From NCBI GenBank assembly GCA_022394755.1, contig JAGFCA010000014.1:1-64000 (forward strand): a stretch of DNA of 64,000 bases, in the 5' to 3' direction. The notes beneath the pieces are model-generated. The model did no database searches and was not told where the DNA came from. It saw only the letters and a list, made by a program, of their open reading frames with translations. Origin of the DNA: Candidatus Poribacteria bacterium (GTDB lineage Bacteria > Poribacteria > WGA-4E > WGA-3G). Made by a program: the position numbers and the translations under genes. Shown one piece after another: positions 17,976 to 27,456 of the stretch (its first letter is position 1; the number at the start of each line of letters is the position of its first letter).

Positions 17976-19052
17976 TTAATCAATCTCAGAATAGCGATAA
18001 TTGCTAAACTGAAGTACTTTAGTATTCTCTGGAAGCCCTGTTTTACAAAGGATATTCAATACATTGCTCTGAAAATCAGTTGATACAATTTTACCTAAAC
18101 CTATGGTCTTCCCATCTTCATTGAGCATCCCTACAAGTATGTTATCTAAGAAATCGGGTTTTTGTATATTTATGTGTAATAAGCTTAAATGGTCTTTTAT
18201 TTTTTTCGATGTAATTTCAGATATGATAGTAGGAGTTACAATTTTTAGATTACGATGTCCCCATTCAGCATATTCAATTTCAGTCTCCGCTAAATCTGTG
18301 AGTATTTGTAATTCTCTTTGAATTGCCATTCGTCCATTAAAGAATAGCGTCCTTACACCTCGTATTTGGTTAAATGCTAATTGTTGATGTGAAGCATCTT
18401 TGAAATATGACTTGAACTTCTCATTTCGATATTCTGTTCTCTCGATTCTACTCTTTATTCTTCTATCCTTATGTGGCAATAGATAATGTATATTGATATT
18501 GTTAAAATTATCATTGTAGCCAACAATATGTTCAAATTCAGCTTTTCTTCCAATGCAAACGATGTGTTGGGGTTGAATTATTTCAATCTTTTGTTGTTTT
18601 AGCTGCCATCCAAGACTTACATGTAAATACCCAGATGTATCTATTACATTAAAATCAGTCTTCTGTTTATATACAGCTTCAACCATCAACCGAGTACCAG
18701 AGAGCACGTATAATAAACTGCGATGTGGAGAAGTATCTCCCACAAAATATAGCGAATCTGAAATATCTAAGGATTGTTGGTATTGTTCTAAGAAATTCTG
18801 TTCGGATTCAATTTCAATTGGCTGATATATCTGCATACCGATTGTGGTAGGGGGTCCGATCTGTGATTGTCCGACATCTGTATCTACAAACCCAACTTTC
18901 ATACCAGCCGTACAGGCAAAATCAATTAGAAATCGACAGAAAGTTGATTTCCCAGAATCAGTTGTACCAATAACAATGACAGTCTGGTTAGACTTAACAA
19001 TTTGCTTTGCCAGCCTACTCCAGTCAGCATTTATCTTATAGGATGGATACAT
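17976..19052 (-). CDS. Clp1/Grc3-like P-loop polynucleotide kinase
   Basis: A 358-residue protein whose first 170 residues match the Clp1/Nol9/Grc3 family of RNA 5'-hydroxyl kinases: Walker A GTTDSGKST (29-37), then VGFVDTDVGQSQIGPPTTIG, FVGDTSPH and VIDTSGYL. In this family the DxDxGQ segment binds substrate and magnesium. The C-terminal half (ITSEITSKKIKDHL onward) resembles the small beta-domain of Clp1. These proteins are best known in eukaryotes and archaea, and bacterial ones are sparse and uncharacterised. It starts 12 bases after sppA and is therefore in the envelope operon, although nothing links it to envelopes biochemically. Confidence 0.8.
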   Translation of the reverse strand: MYPSYKINADWSRLAKQIVKSNQTVIVIGTTDSGKSTFCRFLIDFACTAGMKVGFVDTDVGQSQIGPPTTIGMQIYQPIEIESEQNFLEQYQQSLDISDSLYFVGDTSPHRSLLYVLSGTRLMVEAVYKQKTDFNVIDTSGYLHVSLGWQLKQQKIEIIQPQHIVCIGRKAEFEHIVGYNDNFNNINIHYLLPHKDRRIKSRIERTEYRNEKFKSYFKDASHQQLAFNQIRGVRTLFFNGRMAIQRELQILTDLAETEIEYAEWGHRNLKIVTPTIISEITSKKIKDHLSLLHINIQKPDFLDNILVGMLNEDGKTIGLGKIVSTDFQSNVLNILCKTGLPENTKVLQFSNYRYSEID

Positions 19053-19064
19053 GGGATGAAGCCT

Positions 19065-19931
19065 TTAATCTTCAAGGCTAAGTTCATATCGGAAGGTAAC
19101 ACCGGGTAGGTTGAGGACATCTTCTATATGTGTGTTCGGACTGAAACCTAAAAGTTGCTGTAGGAATGAGGGTTTTTTCTGTTTCCTGACAACTTTTGGT
19201 TTGCCTTCAATTTCAGCAAGTTTTGCGGCATATTTTATTGCGTCTGGAAGGTTACCGAGTTGATCAATTAGTTTATGTTGGTGTGCTTGATTCCCAGAAA
19301 AGATACGACCATCAGAAAGTTTTACAACTTCATCCTTAGAAAGATTTTCTTGTCGTGATTGATAGACAGTGTCAACAAACTGGTTATATACATCATCAAC
19401 TGTACTTTGTAGTATAGCTCTTTCTTGATCAGATAGGTCGCGGAAAGCAGAACCAGAATCCTTGAATTCACCGCTTTTAATGACTCTTTGTTCTAAACCG
19501 ATTTTCTCATATAACCCTTTCATCTTGGTAAACTGCATAATAACCCCAATACTACCAGTAAGAGTACCGGGGTTAGCGAAAATAGTCTTTGCAGCACAAG
19601 CAATATAATATCCACCAGATGCTGCAGATCCACCCATTGAAGCGACAATTGGTTTTTTCAGTTTCTTCAGTTCAGTATATATCTCTTGTACCGGAGCAAC
19701 ACTACCCCCAGGTGTATTGATACGAACAACCAGAGCTTTTATACTTGGGTCATCACGGTATGTGTGAATTAGTTTAATATATGAATCAGATTGTGTAATA
19801 ATTCCATTTATATCCAGTACTGCAACTTTTTGACCAATAGGTGCAGCAGCCATTACAAATCGGATGATAATGGAGATCACGAATATCAGAACAATAGCCG
19901 AGAGAACAATGAATACACGTTTTCTTTTCAT
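19065..19931 (-). CDS. sppA: Signal peptide peptidase SppA, short form
   Basis: A 288-residue membrane-anchored serine protease. One N-terminal helix (residues 7-28) anchors it to the inner membrane with the catalytic domain outside. The nucleophile is Ser105 in GGSAASGGYYIACAA and the general base is Lys157 in KSGEFKDSG; the 52-residue spacing is the same as in the Bacillus subtilis enzyme. INTPGGSV supplies the oxyanion region. It cleaves leftover signal peptides within the membrane. It lies 37 bases behind the sugar transferase and 12 bases ahead of the Clp1-like gene. Confidence 0.93.
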   Translation of the reverse strand: MKRKRVFIVLSAIVLIFVISIIIRFVMAAAPIGQKVAVLDINGIITQSDSYIKLIHTYRDDPSIKALVVRINTPGGSVAPVQEIYTELKKLKKPIVASMGGSAASGGYYIACAAKTIFANPGTLTGSIGVIMQFTKMKGLYEKIGLEQRVIKSGEFKDSGSAFRDLSDQERAILQSTVDDVYNQFVDTVYQSRQENLSKDEVVKLSDGRIFSGNQAHQHKLIDQLGNLPDAIKYAAKLAEIEGKPKVVRKQKKPSFLQQLLGFSPNTHIEDVLNLPGVTFRYELSLED

Positions 19932-19968
19932 TTGAATAACCGCTTAGATATTAATCGGTAATGGGTAT

Positions 19969-20706
19969 TTAGGTAGAGGGTTTATCTACTTTGTTTGAAT
20001 ATGGTAACTCTTTTGGTGGAAAGAACAGGATCCAAAATGTCTTAAATAGCCATCGTATATCTGAGAGGAATCTATATGTAGAAACATACTGAAGATCCAA
20101 TTCTAATTTCTGTGGCATTAATTCATGAATATAGTAATTTTCTGGATCATTCTGTTTCTTAAGTTTTAATTCCTCATTTCTGTTTGCAATTTGAGATGGA
20201 CCTGTAATACCTGGTCTCACCATAAGAACCTTCATTTGTTCTTGTGTATAATATTTTACATAATCCGGTGCTTCAGGTCGAGGCCCGATAAGACTCATTT
20301 CACCTTTTAAAACATTTATTAGATTAGGCAATTCATCAATTTTCGAAAACCGTAGGAATCTACCGATAGATGTGACACGTGAATCCCCATGAATTGTGAG
20401 TCCACCGCCGATTTTATCTGCATTATCTACCATAGTGCGAAATTTATACATATAAAAAACTATTCCACCTCTACCGACTCGCTTAGCCTTGTAAAATACT
20501 GTTCCAGATGACTGAATTTTTGAGAGAATAGTTCCAAGTAACAGAATAGGTGATAGGAGGATTAATGTAATCCCGGAGAAGAATAAATCAAACCATCTTT
20601 TTGGCCAAGAATTGAGTATAAATTCTTTATCGGTAATACAATTATTATCGACTACAGTATCCTCAGTTGATTTTTGACAAACCTGATCTTTGGATTGGTA
20701 ATTCAT
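19969..20706 (-). CDS. Initiating sugar-1-phosphate transferase (polyisoprenyl-phosphate, PF02397-type)
   Basis: A 245-residue protein of the bacterial sugar transferase family. A single membrane-entering helix (WFDLFFSGITLILLSPILLL, ~38-57) is followed by the catalytic signature: KAKRVGRGGIVFYMYKFRTM, SRVTSIGRFLRFSKIDELPN, NVLKGEMSLIGPRPE, and RPGITGPSQ. It transfers a sugar-1-phosphate from an NDP-sugar to undecaprenyl phosphate, starting synthesis of an exopolysaccharide, capsule or glycan. It lacks the long N-terminal membrane domain of WbaP and so is of the short PglC/WcaJ-core type. Confidence 0.92.
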   Translation of the reverse strand: MNYQSKDQVCQKSTEDTVVDNNCITDKEFILNSWPKRWFDLFFSGITLILLSPILLLGTILSKIQSSGTVFYKAKRVGRGGIVFYMYKFRTMVDNADKIGGGLTIHGDSRVTSIGRFLRFSKIDELPNLINVLKGEMSLIGPRPEAPDYVKYYTQEQMKVLMVRPGITGPSQIANRNEELKLKKQNDPENYYIHELMPQKLELDLQYVSTYRFLSDIRWLFKTFWILFFPPKELPYSNKVDKPST

Positions 20707-20752
20707 GGATTATATTCTGAGGTGAGTTTGATAAATCATAATTCTGTATTCA

Positions 20753-20780
20753 GTGCGGTTAGGAAACCCATTCCTACCGG
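20753..20780 (+). repeat. GTGCGGTTAGGAAACC-type hairpin repeat
   Basis: GTGCGGTTAGGAAACC followed by CATTCCTACCGG. It lies between the sugar transferase and the dehydratase genes and matches the family described at 2489. Confidence 0.6.
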
Positions 20781-20889
20781 CTCTATAGAAACAACATTTT
20801 AAAAGTGAAACTCACAGATCTGTTTTCAAACTCGCGTTATTCTATTATCTACTACCTGATAAAGAGTTTATCTCTATCATCAGATAGGT

Positions 20890-22866
20890 TTATACCACTC
20901 TGTCACCGGGGACCGACTCAGTATCATCTGTATCTTGTGCATTATTTCTAAGATGTCTGGTAATATCTGACTGGTCGTTTTGATTTGCTGTCTGTATATG
21001 TGCTCGATTAGGTTCGTATCTTGGCACAATTTCTTGGAATTTTTCTATAATTCCATCAATATCGAGATCATTTGCTAATTCCGATAGATCTGATATCTGT
21101 GATAGTAATGTTTCTTCCTCGATCTTTTCCAATTGTGCGACAAAAATGCGTTGATGCTTAGTAGCGGTAACACCTTCCTGAGGCGTTAGAAGTTCCTCAT
21201 ATAGTTTTTCGCCGGGTTCTAATCCAGTAAAAGCGATTTTTATATCTTTTTCTACCTCTAAACCTGATAACCGTATTAGATCTTGTGCAAGATCCAATAT
21301 TTTTATTGGTTCACCCATATCCAACATAAGAATTTCGCCACCGTTCCCCATTGCTCCAGCTTGAATTAGAAGTTGAACAGCTTCTGGAATCGTCATAAAG
21401 TAGCGTGTTGCCTCTCGGTGTGTAACAGTTACAGGACCTCCCTTAGCGATCTGTCTTTGGAAATTTGGTAAAACACTTGCACGACTACCAATTACATTCC
21501 CGAATCGAACAGCAATGAATTTTGTACCGTTTCGATTTGCGTTACATTGTATGAGTTTCTCTGTTACGCGTTTTGATGCTCCATAGACACTTGTAGGATT
21601 AACAGATTTATCTGAAGAAACAAGAATGAAAGCTTCAACGTGGTGTTTAATTGCTGCATCAATAAGATTCTGTGTACCTAAAATATTATTTTTTACTGCC
21701 TCATCAGGATGTATTTCCATAAATTTTACGTGTTTATGTGCAGCAGCGTGGAATATAATGTGGGGACGATACCGTTTTGTAATTTGAAATACTTTGGCAT
21801 TATCTCTAATGTCGCCGATGATTAATTCTCGATTTAATGTTGGATCTGATTCGCGTAACTCCATGTCAATATGATATAAACTGTTCTCGCCTCTCCCAAA
21901 CAGAATAAGCATTTCAGGATCAAGTTTAGCAACTTGACGGCAAAGTTCAGACCCTATCGAGCCACCTGCACCAGTCACCATCACCCGTTTGCCAGAAAGG
22001 TATTTTGAAATCTCAGCCAGATCAATTGGAACAGTAGATCTGTTAAGTAAATCTTCTAATTCTACATCTCTGATATGATTTATACTAACGCGTTCTTCAA
22101 GAATAGCATGTATACTGGGAACGATTTTAAATTGACATCCACGATATTCACACTGTCGCATTATATCCTGTATTTTGCTTCCAGTTGCAGACGGCATTGC
22201 AATAATTACTTCTTCAATTTCCCGTTTTCTTGCAATGTATGTTAGATCCCTTGTTGTACCCAGTACTTCAAGTCCAGCAATACTCTTACCGACCTTTTTT
22301 AAATTATCGTCAATAAAACCGACAGGTAGATATCCACGTTTGGGATGACTTCTCAATTCTCGTAATACACCGACACCAGCGACACCAGCCCCAACAATTA
22401 AGACTTTTGTCTGAGGTAAAACCCCATCCCTTTTTCTACCATCATTAAAGAGATTGTATGAGAATTTAACTCCTCCAATAAAAACGATATTGTAAAAACC
22501 GTCTATAAGGAAAAAACTCCAAGTATCAAATCCATTTAAGAAAAATGATAATATAATGAGGACAGAGGTAGACACTCCAATTGCAGAAATTAATGTACGG
22601 AATTCTTTAACACCGGCATATTCCCATATAGGTTTATAGAGACGAAAACATAAATAGGTAGCAATACGTACTGATGATACTAAACCAGAAAGGAGGATAA
22701 TTAGTTGTAGATTTGAAAAACTGGATAGGAGCGAAACCTGTCCAAACTGTCCCAGTACATTAAAGTCAAGTTGGGTACAGGTAAAATATGTTAATAGAAA
22801 TGCAAAATTAATAAGTAATAAATCAATTACAACAGAGGAACTCCACTTTATTTTGGATTTTTCCAT
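20890..22866 (-). CDS. Membrane-bound NDP-sugar 4,6-dehydratase (CapD/WbpM/PglF-like)
   Basis: A 658-residue polysaccharide biosynthesis enzyme. Four N-terminal membrane helices (~12-32, 55-75, 92-112, 120-140) precede a first Rossmann fold (VGAGVAGVGVL, 158-168) and a second, catalytic SDR domain (VTGAGGSIGSE, 297-307). The active site is SSDKSVNPTSVYGASKR: the usual Met of the WbpM/FlaA1 group is Tyr428, with Lys432. It should make a 4-keto-6-deoxy NDP-HexNAc, the precursor of bacillosamine- or QuiNAc-type sugars. It lies upstream of the initiating transferase, which could use its product. Confidence 0.9.
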   Translation of the reverse strand: MEKSKIKWSSSVVIDLLLINFAFLLTYFTCTQLDFNVLGQFGQVSLLSSFSNLQLIILLSGLVSSVRIATYLCFRLYKPIWEYAGVKEFRTLISAIGVSTSVLIILSFFLNGFDTWSFFLIDGFYNIVFIGGVKFSYNLFNDGRKRDGVLPQTKVLIVGAGVAGVGVLRELRSHPKRGYLPVGFIDDNLKKVGKSIAGLEVLGTTRDLTYIARKREIEEVIIAMPSATGSKIQDIMRQCEYRGCQFKIVPSIHAILEERVSINHIRDVELEDLLNRSTVPIDLAEISKYLSGKRVMVTGAGGSIGSELCRQVAKLDPEMLILFGRGENSLYHIDMELRESDPTLNRELIIGDIRDNAKVFQITKRYRPHIIFHAAAHKHVKFMEIHPDEAVKNNILGTQNLIDAAIKHHVEAFILVSSDKSVNPTSVYGASKRVTEKLIQCNANRNGTKFIAVRFGNVIGSRASVLPNFQRQIAKGGPVTVTHREATRYFMTIPEAVQLLIQAGAMGNGGEILMLDMGEPIKILDLAQDLIRLSGLEVEKDIKIAFTGLEPGEKLYEELLTPQEGVTATKHQRIFVAQLEKIEEETLLSQISDLSELANDLDIDGIIEKFQEIVPRYEPNRAHIQTANQNDQSDITRHLRNNAQDTDDTESVPGDRVV

Positions 22867-22930
22867 ATTACCTCCCTATTAGTGTGTTTCACAGATTCGC
22901 TTTCATCGGTTTACGGAACAATAGATAATG

Positions 22931-22953
22931 GATTGTTAGAAACCGTACCTACC
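22931..22953 (+). repeat. GCGGTTAGAAACCGC-type repeat
   Basis: GATTGTTAGAAACCGTACCTACC, between the GT4 and dehydratase genes. It belongs to the same family as the copies at 2489 and 20753. Confidence 0.5.
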
Positions 22954-23050
22954 ATGGTTGTATAGGAAAATTGAGTAGATTTAATACTTAATTCTCTACC
23001 GTCGACCTTTGTCATAAATATAATTTCAAAAGTAAACCGTGTTAATGATC

Positions 23051-24286
23051 TTAGATTTTGTCGTATACTTGTTCTAAACGGTTAACGAGTACATCCCAAT
23101 TATAACTCAGTTCAACGCGTTTTCTACCAGCATTTGCAATATTTCTTCGATGTGTAGGATCCTCCAAGAGGTTAATAACCTTATTTGCAAAAATATCTGG
23201 TGTATCCGCGATAAGCAGATCAGATTCACGATCTGCTTCTAAACCCATTGCTCCGATAGAGGTTGTGACAACAGGTGTTCTCATCGCCATTGCCTCTAAA
23301 TTCTTAGTTTGAATCCCTGAACCCGCACGTAATGGTGCTACAAAAACCGATGCTTTATTAAAATATGGACGAATATCTTCAACATATCCCGTAACAATAA
23401 CACCATTCTGTTCAGCGAGTCGTCGTACTTGTTCTGTTGGGTGATTCCCAACAATATAAAAATTTACATCGCTATATCGTTCTTTAATTAATGGAAATAT
23501 TTCGTTACAGAAATAGATAACAGCATCCGAATTAGGAAAATAATTCATTGTCCCGGTGAATAATAAGTTTTTCGCATCTGTTTCGTGAATATCATCGTCA
23601 GTAAAATTTGTAGATTCAGACTCTGGTGTTGTTGGTACATCTTGTTGAGTCTTTGGATTATAGAATTCAAGATCAACACCCATCGGAACAACAGAAAGGT
23701 TGAGATTTTTATCTTGCTTAAGTAGGTAATCCTTATCAAACTCAGCAACAACTGTACCAGAGTCAAAAGACTTCATAATCTCAACTTCGTACCGACGAAC
23801 ACGTTTTTCCTCCAATTTTACTAAAAATCGTTTAGGACTGCAATCTAATTCTGCTCTACGACTTAAATTGAGTGCTAAGGAATCACATAAATCCAATACT
23901 TTTGCCATTCCATTTGCTTTTACTACATATTGTCCCATACGGAATAGTTGTGCATGAATCAACTCGAATTTCTCAGTAGCGAGTAAGTCATTTACGACTC
24001 TTTGCATCTTAGGATTGTACCAATAATGTACTTGTAGCGGTAACCGAGAGAAACAGTGGATGGCTGTATTAAATAATGCATACCTCTTTTTAAACTGTAC
24101 CCATTCAATCCTATCACAAAACGTCTCTAACTCTTTAACAGCATCAATATCAACATCTGATTCACTAAAGAAAACAAGAGTAATCTTATGTCGTTTAGAG
24201 AGTTCTTTGATGATATTATATGATCTAATTCGGTCTCCGCGTTGCGGAGGATACGGACATCGTAAGCATAAAAAGAGAATTCGCAT
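23051..24286 (-). CDS. Family 4 glycosyltransferase (PEP-CTERM/EpsH-type sugar transferase group)
   Basis: A 411-residue GT-B enzyme. The N-terminus MRILFLCLRCPYPPQRGDR matches the sugar-transferase group annotated as PEP-CTERM/EpsH1-associated (TIGR03087-like, from memory). The C-terminal half has the GT4 signature region: FTGTMNYFPNSDAV, FYIVGNHP, GYVEDIRPYF and VAPLRAGSGIQTKNLEAMA, in which the donor-binding acidic residue is Glu of KNLEAMA. It probably adds a sugar to a lipid-linked exopolysaccharide. The gene is 15 bases downstream of the Trm112-like gene and 180 bases upstream of the dehydratase. Confidence 0.85.
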   Translation of the reverse strand: MRILFLCLRCPYPPQRGDRIRSYNIIKELSKRHKITLVFFSESDVDIDAVKELETFCDRIEWVQFKKRYALFNTAIHCFSRLPLQVHYWYNPKMQRVVNDLLATEKFELIHAQLFRMGQYVVKANGMAKVLDLCDSLALNLSRRAELDCSPKRFLVKLEEKRVRRYEVEIMKSFDSGTVVAEFDKDYLLKQDKNLNLSVVPMGVDLEFYNPKTQQDVPTTPESESTNFTDDDIHETDAKNLLFTGTMNYFPNSDAVIYFCNEIFPLIKERYSDVNFYIVGNHPTEQVRRLAEQNGVIVTGYVEDIRPYFNKASVFVAPLRAGSGIQTKNLEAMAMRTPVVTTSIGAMGLEADRESDLLIADTPDIFANKVINLLEDPTHRRNIANAGRKRVELSYNWDVLVNRLEQVYDKI

Positions 24287-24301
24287 TGAATGGTGTTAAC
24301 T

Positions 24302-24517
24302 TCAAGTATTAGAATCCGAATTGTCAGTATTCGGTAATTCAGCTTCGTCAATAAGCATTACAGGAATACCATCTCTGATTGGGTAGCGTCTGTTACACTC
24401 TCCTTGACATACGAGTTTCTCATCCTTCTCAACATACTTTATTTTACCTTTACAAGCAGGACAAGCAAGAATCTCAAGTAGTGTCTGTGAAATGGTATTT
24501 TGTTTCTCAGTATTCAA
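24302..24517 (-). CDS. Trm112/YcaR-family zinc-ribbon protein
   Basis: A 71-residue protein with two Cys pairs, ILACPACKGK and CQGECNRRYPIRDGIPVMLI. The YPIRDGIPVML segment is the signature of the UPF0434/Trm112 family. In eukaryotes and archaea Trm112 stabilises methyltransferases; the bacterial protein has no settled role. It starts 79 bases after the end of secA and is followed after 15 bases by the GT4 gene. Confidence 0.88.
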   Translation of the reverse strand: MNTEKQNTISQTLLEILACPACKGKIKYVEKDEKLVCQGECNRRYPIRDGIPVMLIDEAELPNTDNSDSNT

Positions 24518-24595
24518 TTTAGATCTCCAAGTTGTACAATATTGATTTGGTCATCAAAAGACAGATAACTGGTACGGTAGTAAGTCATTTACTTC

Positions 24596-27286
24596 TTATC
24601 CACCATGACACTTTTTATATTTCTTACCACTACCGCATGGACATCGTTCATTTCTCCCAACTTTTGGAATGTTCCCCATTGCTTGTTGTGAAGCAAATTC
24701 TGCTGAGGATCTTGAACTGTCATCTGCAGGTCTTCGTTGTTGTTTTCTACGTTGCGCACTTGACCGTCTTGGCGGAACCTGTCGAGTAGGTGCGGCACTC
24801 ACCTGCATTTTAAAGATGAATTCACTGACTTGTCTTTCAATACTCTGATACATAGACTCAAAAACACCAAGAGCTTCATTCTTGAAGACAACAATCGGAT
24901 CTTTTCCACCATATCCTTCAAATCGGATACCGTATTGTATATAATCAATATTATACAAATGCTCTTTCCAATGACTATCAATTCTATCTAAGACAAGGAG
25001 TCGTTCAAGTAATCGCATATCCTCGGACCCCATCTCAGATTCTCTCAGTTCATAGGCAGTTTTAATATCAGCAAGGATTTGATCATTTAGATCTTCAATC
25101 GAAATATCTGTTAATGGGGTTTTAAAGTCTGGTGTAATGGGGAAAGTGGTGGTTAGCCACTTAGAAAATTGTTCTAATTCTTCAGAATCGGGTTGTCCTT
25201 TTTCGGGAATAACCTCGTAGATTTGATCCTCAACGACATGCTCAATCATCTCCCACACAGTATCCTTTGGATTTTCATTTGATAGAATTGTGTCTCTTAG
25301 AGAATATATAGTATTGCGTTGTGCTTCCATAACATCATCAAATTTTAGTAGGTTCTTACGACTTTCAAAGTACATTTGCTCAACACGAGTTTGTGCTTTT
25401 TCAATAGACTTTGAAACCCAAGGATGTTCCAGAGGTATATTCTCATCCATACCAACTCGAGTCATGAGACTTTGTAATCTTTCAGACCCAAATTTTTTCA
25501 TAAGATCATCTTCAAGCGACAGGTAAAACCTTGATGACCCTGGATCACCCTGTCTACCAGCACGACCACGTAATTGGTTATCAATTCTCCGCGAATCGTG
25601 TCTTTCAGTGCCAACGATGTGTAAGCCACCAGCCTTCAAGATATTTTCACGATTCTGACTACATAATTCTTCAGCTTCAGCATAAGCCGTTATCCATTCA
25701 TCTGAATCTTCATAGTTTGAATTAAGATCTATTTTTTTCTTCCGTAATGTTTCTTTTGCTAAACCTTCAGGATTTCCACCTAATAATATGTCAACACCAC
25801 GACCCGCCATGTTGGTAGCAATGGTAACAGCACCGGGTATCCCAGCCTGTGCGATGATATCAGCTTCGCGGGTATGTTCTTTTGCATTCAACACTTGATG
25901 TTTTATATTTCGGTGTTTTGCCCTTAGAAGTTTACTGAGTTTCTCTGATTTTTCAATAGATGCTGTCCCGACCAAAACTGGTCGTCCTATTTCATGTTGT
26001 TCAACAATATCTGACAAAACGGCATTATATTTTGCATCCTCAGTTCTATATATTTGATCAGGATTGTCCTTACGAATCATAGGTTCATTTGTAGGTATAA
26101 CAGCGACTTCTAAACCATAAATATGTGCAAATTCGTTTGCTTCAGTAGCAGCAGTACCAGTCATTCCAGCGAGTTTATCATATAACCGGAAATAATTTTG
26201 ATATGTAATTGTTGCAAAGGTTTCATTTTCCTGAGCAACTTTCACGCGTTCTTTTGCTTCAATTGCTTGATGCAATCCTTCACTCAGACGGCGTCCAATT
26301 TGTTTTCTTCCAGTGAATTCGTCAATTAGTATTACCTCACCGTTTTCAACAAGGTAATCAATATCTTTAATAAATAAATGATGTGCCTTCAATGATTGAT
26401 TGACATGATGAACCAGCATAATGTTTTCCGGTTCATAAAGATTATCAATGCCGATAAGCCTTTGTACCTGTTCAATGCCATCATCTGTTAGGGTTATATC
26501 ACCTCTGGATTTTCCTTTTTGGTCAATTTCATAGTGTTCTTCCTCCTTTAGTTGGGTTACGACACTATTAATTTTACGATAAAGTTCAGCAGGTTTATCT
26601 GATGGATCAGAGATAATCAAAGGGGTTCGTGCTTCATCAATGAGTATGCTATCAACCTCATCAAGAATTGCATACTTATGACCTCTTTGCACCTTCATAT
26701 CAATCGTATGTGCTCTGTTATCATTCAGATAATCAAAACCAAACTCACTATGTACCCCGTAAGTAATATCAGCCTTATAAGCCAATTTTTTTTGTTCATG
26801 AGGCATTAAGCTTAGAGTTAATCCTACAGACAAACCGAGGAAGTTATATATTTTCCCCATCCATTCAGCATCTCGACGCGCCAGATAATCGTTAACGGTA
26901 GCAATATGTACACCAGTGCCTGCAAGAGCGTTGAGATATACAGGAAGTGTGGAAGTAAGGGTTTTTCCTTCACCTGTTCTCATTTCAGCGATTGAACCTG
27001 CATGAAGTGCTGCGCCACCGATAATTTGTACATCATAATGTCGTTGTTTCAAAGTGCGTACTGCTGTTTCACGAACGACAGCGAACACCTCTGGAAGGAT
27101 GTCATCAAGCGAAGCACCCGAATCTAATTGTTGACGAAAGTAAGGGGTCTTAGCTTGGATTTGTGCATCAGATAACCCTTGTAGCTCTGCTTCGTGTTGA
27201 TTGACAGCATTAACCACATCTTGGTATCGTTTAACATCACGATCCTCCTTACTTCCAAAAACCTTCGTCATCACTTTATCAAACAT
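24596..27286 (-). CDS. secA: Preprotein translocase ATPase SecA
   Basis: An 896-residue SecA of ordinary length. Walker A is MRTGEGKT (102-109). Also seen are [56 protein letters not shown], and the C-terminal zinc-binding SEC-C motif [17 protein letters not shown] (last 16 residues). SecA drives secretory proteins through SecYEG. It is the first of the minus-strand genes that run through Trm112-like, GT4 and the polysaccharide genes. Confidence 0.98.
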   Translation of the reverse strand: MFDKVMTKVFGSKEDRDVKRYQDVVNAVNQHEAELQGLSDAQIQAKTPYFRQQLDSGASLDDILPEVFAVVRETAVRTLKQRHYDVQIIGGAALHAGSIAEMRTGEGKTLTSTLPVYLNALAGTGVHIATVNDYLARRDAEWMGKIYNFLGLSVGLTLSLMPHEQKKLAYKADITYGVHSEFGFDYLNDNRAHTIDMKVQRGHKYAILDEVDSILIDEARTPLIISDPSDKPAELYRKINSVVTQLKEEEHYEIDQKGKSRGDITLTDDGIEQVQRLIGIDNLYEPENIMLVHHVNQSLKAHHLFIKDIDYLVENGEVILIDEFTGRKQIGRRLSEGLHQAIEAKERVKVAQENETFATITYQNYFRLYDKLAGMTGTAATEANEFAHIYGLEVAVIPTNEPMIRKDNPDQIYRTEDAKYNAVLSDIVEQHEIGRPVLVGTASIEKSEKLSKLLRAKHRNIKHQVLNAKEHTREADIIAQAGIPGAVTIATNMAGRGVDILLGGNPEGLAKETLRKKKIDLNSNYEDSDEWITAYAEAEELCSQNRENILKAGGLHIVGTERHDSRRIDNQLRGRAGRQGDPGSSRFYLSLEDDLMKKFGSERLQSLMTRVGMDENIPLEHPWVSKSIEKAQTRVEQMYFESRKNLLKFDDVMEAQRNTIYSLRDTILSNENPKDTVWEMIEHVVEDQIYEVIPEKGQPDSEELEQFSKWLTTTFPITPDFKTPLTDISIEDLNDQILADIKTAYELRESEMGSEDMRLLERLLVLDRIDSHWKEHLYNIDYIQYGIRFEGYGGKDPIVVFKNEALGVFESMYQSIERQVSEFIFKMQVSAAPTRQVPPRRSSAQRRKQQRRPADDSSRSSAEFASQQAMGNIPKVGRNERCPCGSGKKYKKCHGG

Positions 27287-27378
27287 GTTATTTTTTACGA
27301 ATAATGATCAATACAGAAATTACAATTAATTAATAGAACATAGATAGGGTCGACTCTGTATAAAAATTTAGGTATTAG

Positions 27379-27400
27379 TCAGGTTAGAATCCTACCTATC
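27379..27400 (+). repeat. GGTTAGAA...CCTACC repeat, degenerate
   Basis: TCAGGTTAGAATCCTACCTA, between secA and the membrane-protein gene; a shortened member of the 2489 family. Confidence 0.4.
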
Positions 27401-27456
27401 ATGAATGTGAATACAGAATTCATATAATGACAGTTGTAATTGATGTTAGATCGATA

